DNA from: MWAR01 sp035388825
Lineage (GTDB): Bacteria > Muiribacteriota > Ozemobacteria > Ozemobacterales > Ozemobacteraceae
Length of the DNA: 64,000 nt
NCBI GenBank assembly: GCA_035388825.1
Contig: DAOOQQ010000001.1
Location: 62,001 to 126,000 of the forward strand
Direction: 5' to 3'
In this document: positions 63,135 through 64,000 of the stretch, piece by piece
Numbering within the stretch: the first letter of the stretch is position 1
How the letters are laid out: every line of letters begins with the position of its first letter
The notes under the pieces: generated by a model
Told to the model about the DNA's origin: nothing
Databases searched by the model: none
Seen by the model: only the letters and a program-made list of their open reading frames with translations
Position numbers and translations under genes: made by a program

Positions 63135-64000
63135 TTACGAAGGTTTGATGATGTATTTGACGAATCTTCCCCGGACCTGATCGGAGTCTTTACTGGGATC
63201 GTAGGCACCAAGACCATTGGGGAGTGGGGCCGTCGAGTATTCCGAGACCGGGATCAAGTCGAAGACGGCGAACCCTATCACGACAACTGACGGTGCATTG
63301 CCACCGGATCCGTTTTGTTCCTGGGGAATTGTCAGTTCGTCATTGAGACTTTTCACGATAGGCACAACAACTCGCTCGAGACCGTTGTTGATGCGGTAAT
63401 CCCGACCCTCGTCGTTGGGACCCTTCATGGTGCCGGTTTTCAACATCAGCTCGTCATACAGTTCGACAGAGCCGGGATATCCGAATTTGAAGAATTCTCT
63501 GTATTCTTTTGCTCCTCCCCCCTTGCTCCCCATATCGAGAGAGCCGTGGTTTGAGGCTGTGCGGAGGTTGGGGATGCCGGCTGCCTGGATGATGCCATCA
63601 CCGCCGCAGACGGTACAGGAGCTGGTCGTTCCGCCGATCACTCCGTCACCTCCACAGGTGGCGCAGGCAATGGGAGCCTTGGTGCATGGTTTACCATTGC
63701 TTTTGATCCCATCGCCGCCGCAGGTGCTGCAGGTAGGGTTATGATACTGACCCTGACCGCCGCAGGTGGTGCAGGTGGTGCCTGCTGTTGTGATAACGCC
63801 GTCACCGCCGCAGGTGGAACAGGATGTATCAGCTTGAGCGTTTTTGAGATTGCCCAGGCGGATGATGTACTGCTCGCCGGGAGTGAAGCCCTCGTCATCT
63901 TCGTCGAACTTTTCGAATGTGCAGCTGTGGGAATCGAGTTGCCGCAGGATTCCATGAGGCAGGCCGATAGGGATGACGCCTTCTCCTCCGTTATCCGTCG
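63135..64000 (-). CDS. Partial protein with repeated CxxCGGDG motifs
   Basis: The minus-strand frame is open from the right edge to the TAA at 63135, giving at least 288 residues; the start lies outside the window. The segment nearest the edge has GEQYIIRLGNL. It then has five successive motifs: CSTCGGDG, CTTCGGQG, CSTCGGDG, CATCGGDG and CTVCGGDG, 14-22 residues apart, like the zinc-binding CxxCxGxG repeats of DnaJ but with none of DnaJ's other domains. The C-terminal ~150 residues (KEYREFFKFGYPGSVELYDE and VVVIGFAVFDLIPVSEY) form an unrecognised domain. Convergent with the TadE-like gene. Base composition is lower in GC than most neighbours. Confidence 0.82.
   Translation of the reverse strand, partial: TDNGGEGVIPIGLPHGILRQLDSHSCTFEKFDEDDEGFTPGEQYIIRLGNLKNAQADTSCSTCGGDGVITTAGTTCTTCGGQGQYHNPTCSTCGGDGIKSNGKPCTKAPIACATCGGDGVIGGTTSSCTVCGGDGIIQAAGIPNLRTASNHGSLDMGSKGGGAKEYREFFKFGYPGSVELYDELMLKTGTMKGPNDEGRDYRINNGLERVVVPIVKSLNDELTIPQEQNGSGGNAPSVVVIGFAVFDLIPVSEYSTAPLPNGLGAYDPSKDSDQVRGRFVKYIIKPS

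Noticed and set aside
63036..63290. 84-codon plus-strand frame near the right end
   Set aside because: Mostly antisense to the CxxCGGDG protein, with no motif and no convincing start.

Overview
The window is mostly GC-rich, gene-dense bacterial chromosome. The housekeeping genes (asparaginyl-tRNA synthetase, BipA/TypA, HU, acetate kinase), the type IV pilus motor genes and the TadE-type pseudopilin indicate a free-living, probably diderm bacterium with pili. Nothing seen fixes the phylum. A poorly sampled lineage such as Riflebacteria/Ozemobacteria, or a myxobacterium-like group, would fit, but that is only a guess.

Positions 1-30418 (minus strand) hold one tightly coupled hybrid polyketide/non-ribosomal peptide assembly line of six genes. 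In transcription order these are: FAAL-ACP-KS-AT-DH-KR-ACP-C-A-PCP; KS-AT-KR-ACP; docking-C-A(Gly)-PCP; KS-AT-KR(with inserted C-methyltransferase)-ACP; docking-C-A(Gln)-PCP-E; and a last gene cut by the window edge. In that last gene a condensation domain is followed by only the first part of an adenylation domain and then a radical SAM domain. The expected product is a lipopeptide-polyketide hybrid: a fatty acyl starter, three malonate extensions (one C-methylated), an unassigned amino acid, Gly, D-Gln, and whatever the radical SAM module does. A divergently transcribed Asp/Glu-type racemase shares the promoter region.

Positions 31.4-40.7 kb contain a secreted helical protein with a TPR membrane partner, a DUF1848 iron-sulfur protein, a small secreted protein, an S9 peptidase, acetate kinase and tRNA-Leu(CAA). 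Positions 40.8-48.6 kb are a type I restriction-modification locus (hsdM, hsdS, hsdR, minus strand). It is interrupted between hsdM and hsdS by two toxin-antitoxin pairs (BrnT/CopG-type and MazF/PemK-type). A duplicated copy of the hsdM 3' end is left just before hsdS, and a 41-bp imperfect direct repeat brackets the BrnT pair. Two zinc-ribbon proteins follow (48.8-50.2 kb).

Positions 50.4-64 kb carry a membrane/spermidine-synthase-like fusion, asnS, a 48-residue zinc-ribbon protein, a FecR-domain protein, HU, a degenerate PilB-like protein paired with an intact PilT, typA/bipA bracketed by repeat-derived hairpins, a TadE-like pseudopilin, and the 3' part of a protein with repeated CxxCGGDG motifs cut by the right edge.

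A pattern that crosses genes is the presence of short (about 30-45 bp) AT-rich codon patches inside otherwise GC-rich coding sequence, roughly every 1-2.5 kb in the synthetase cluster and often over conserved catalytic motifs.
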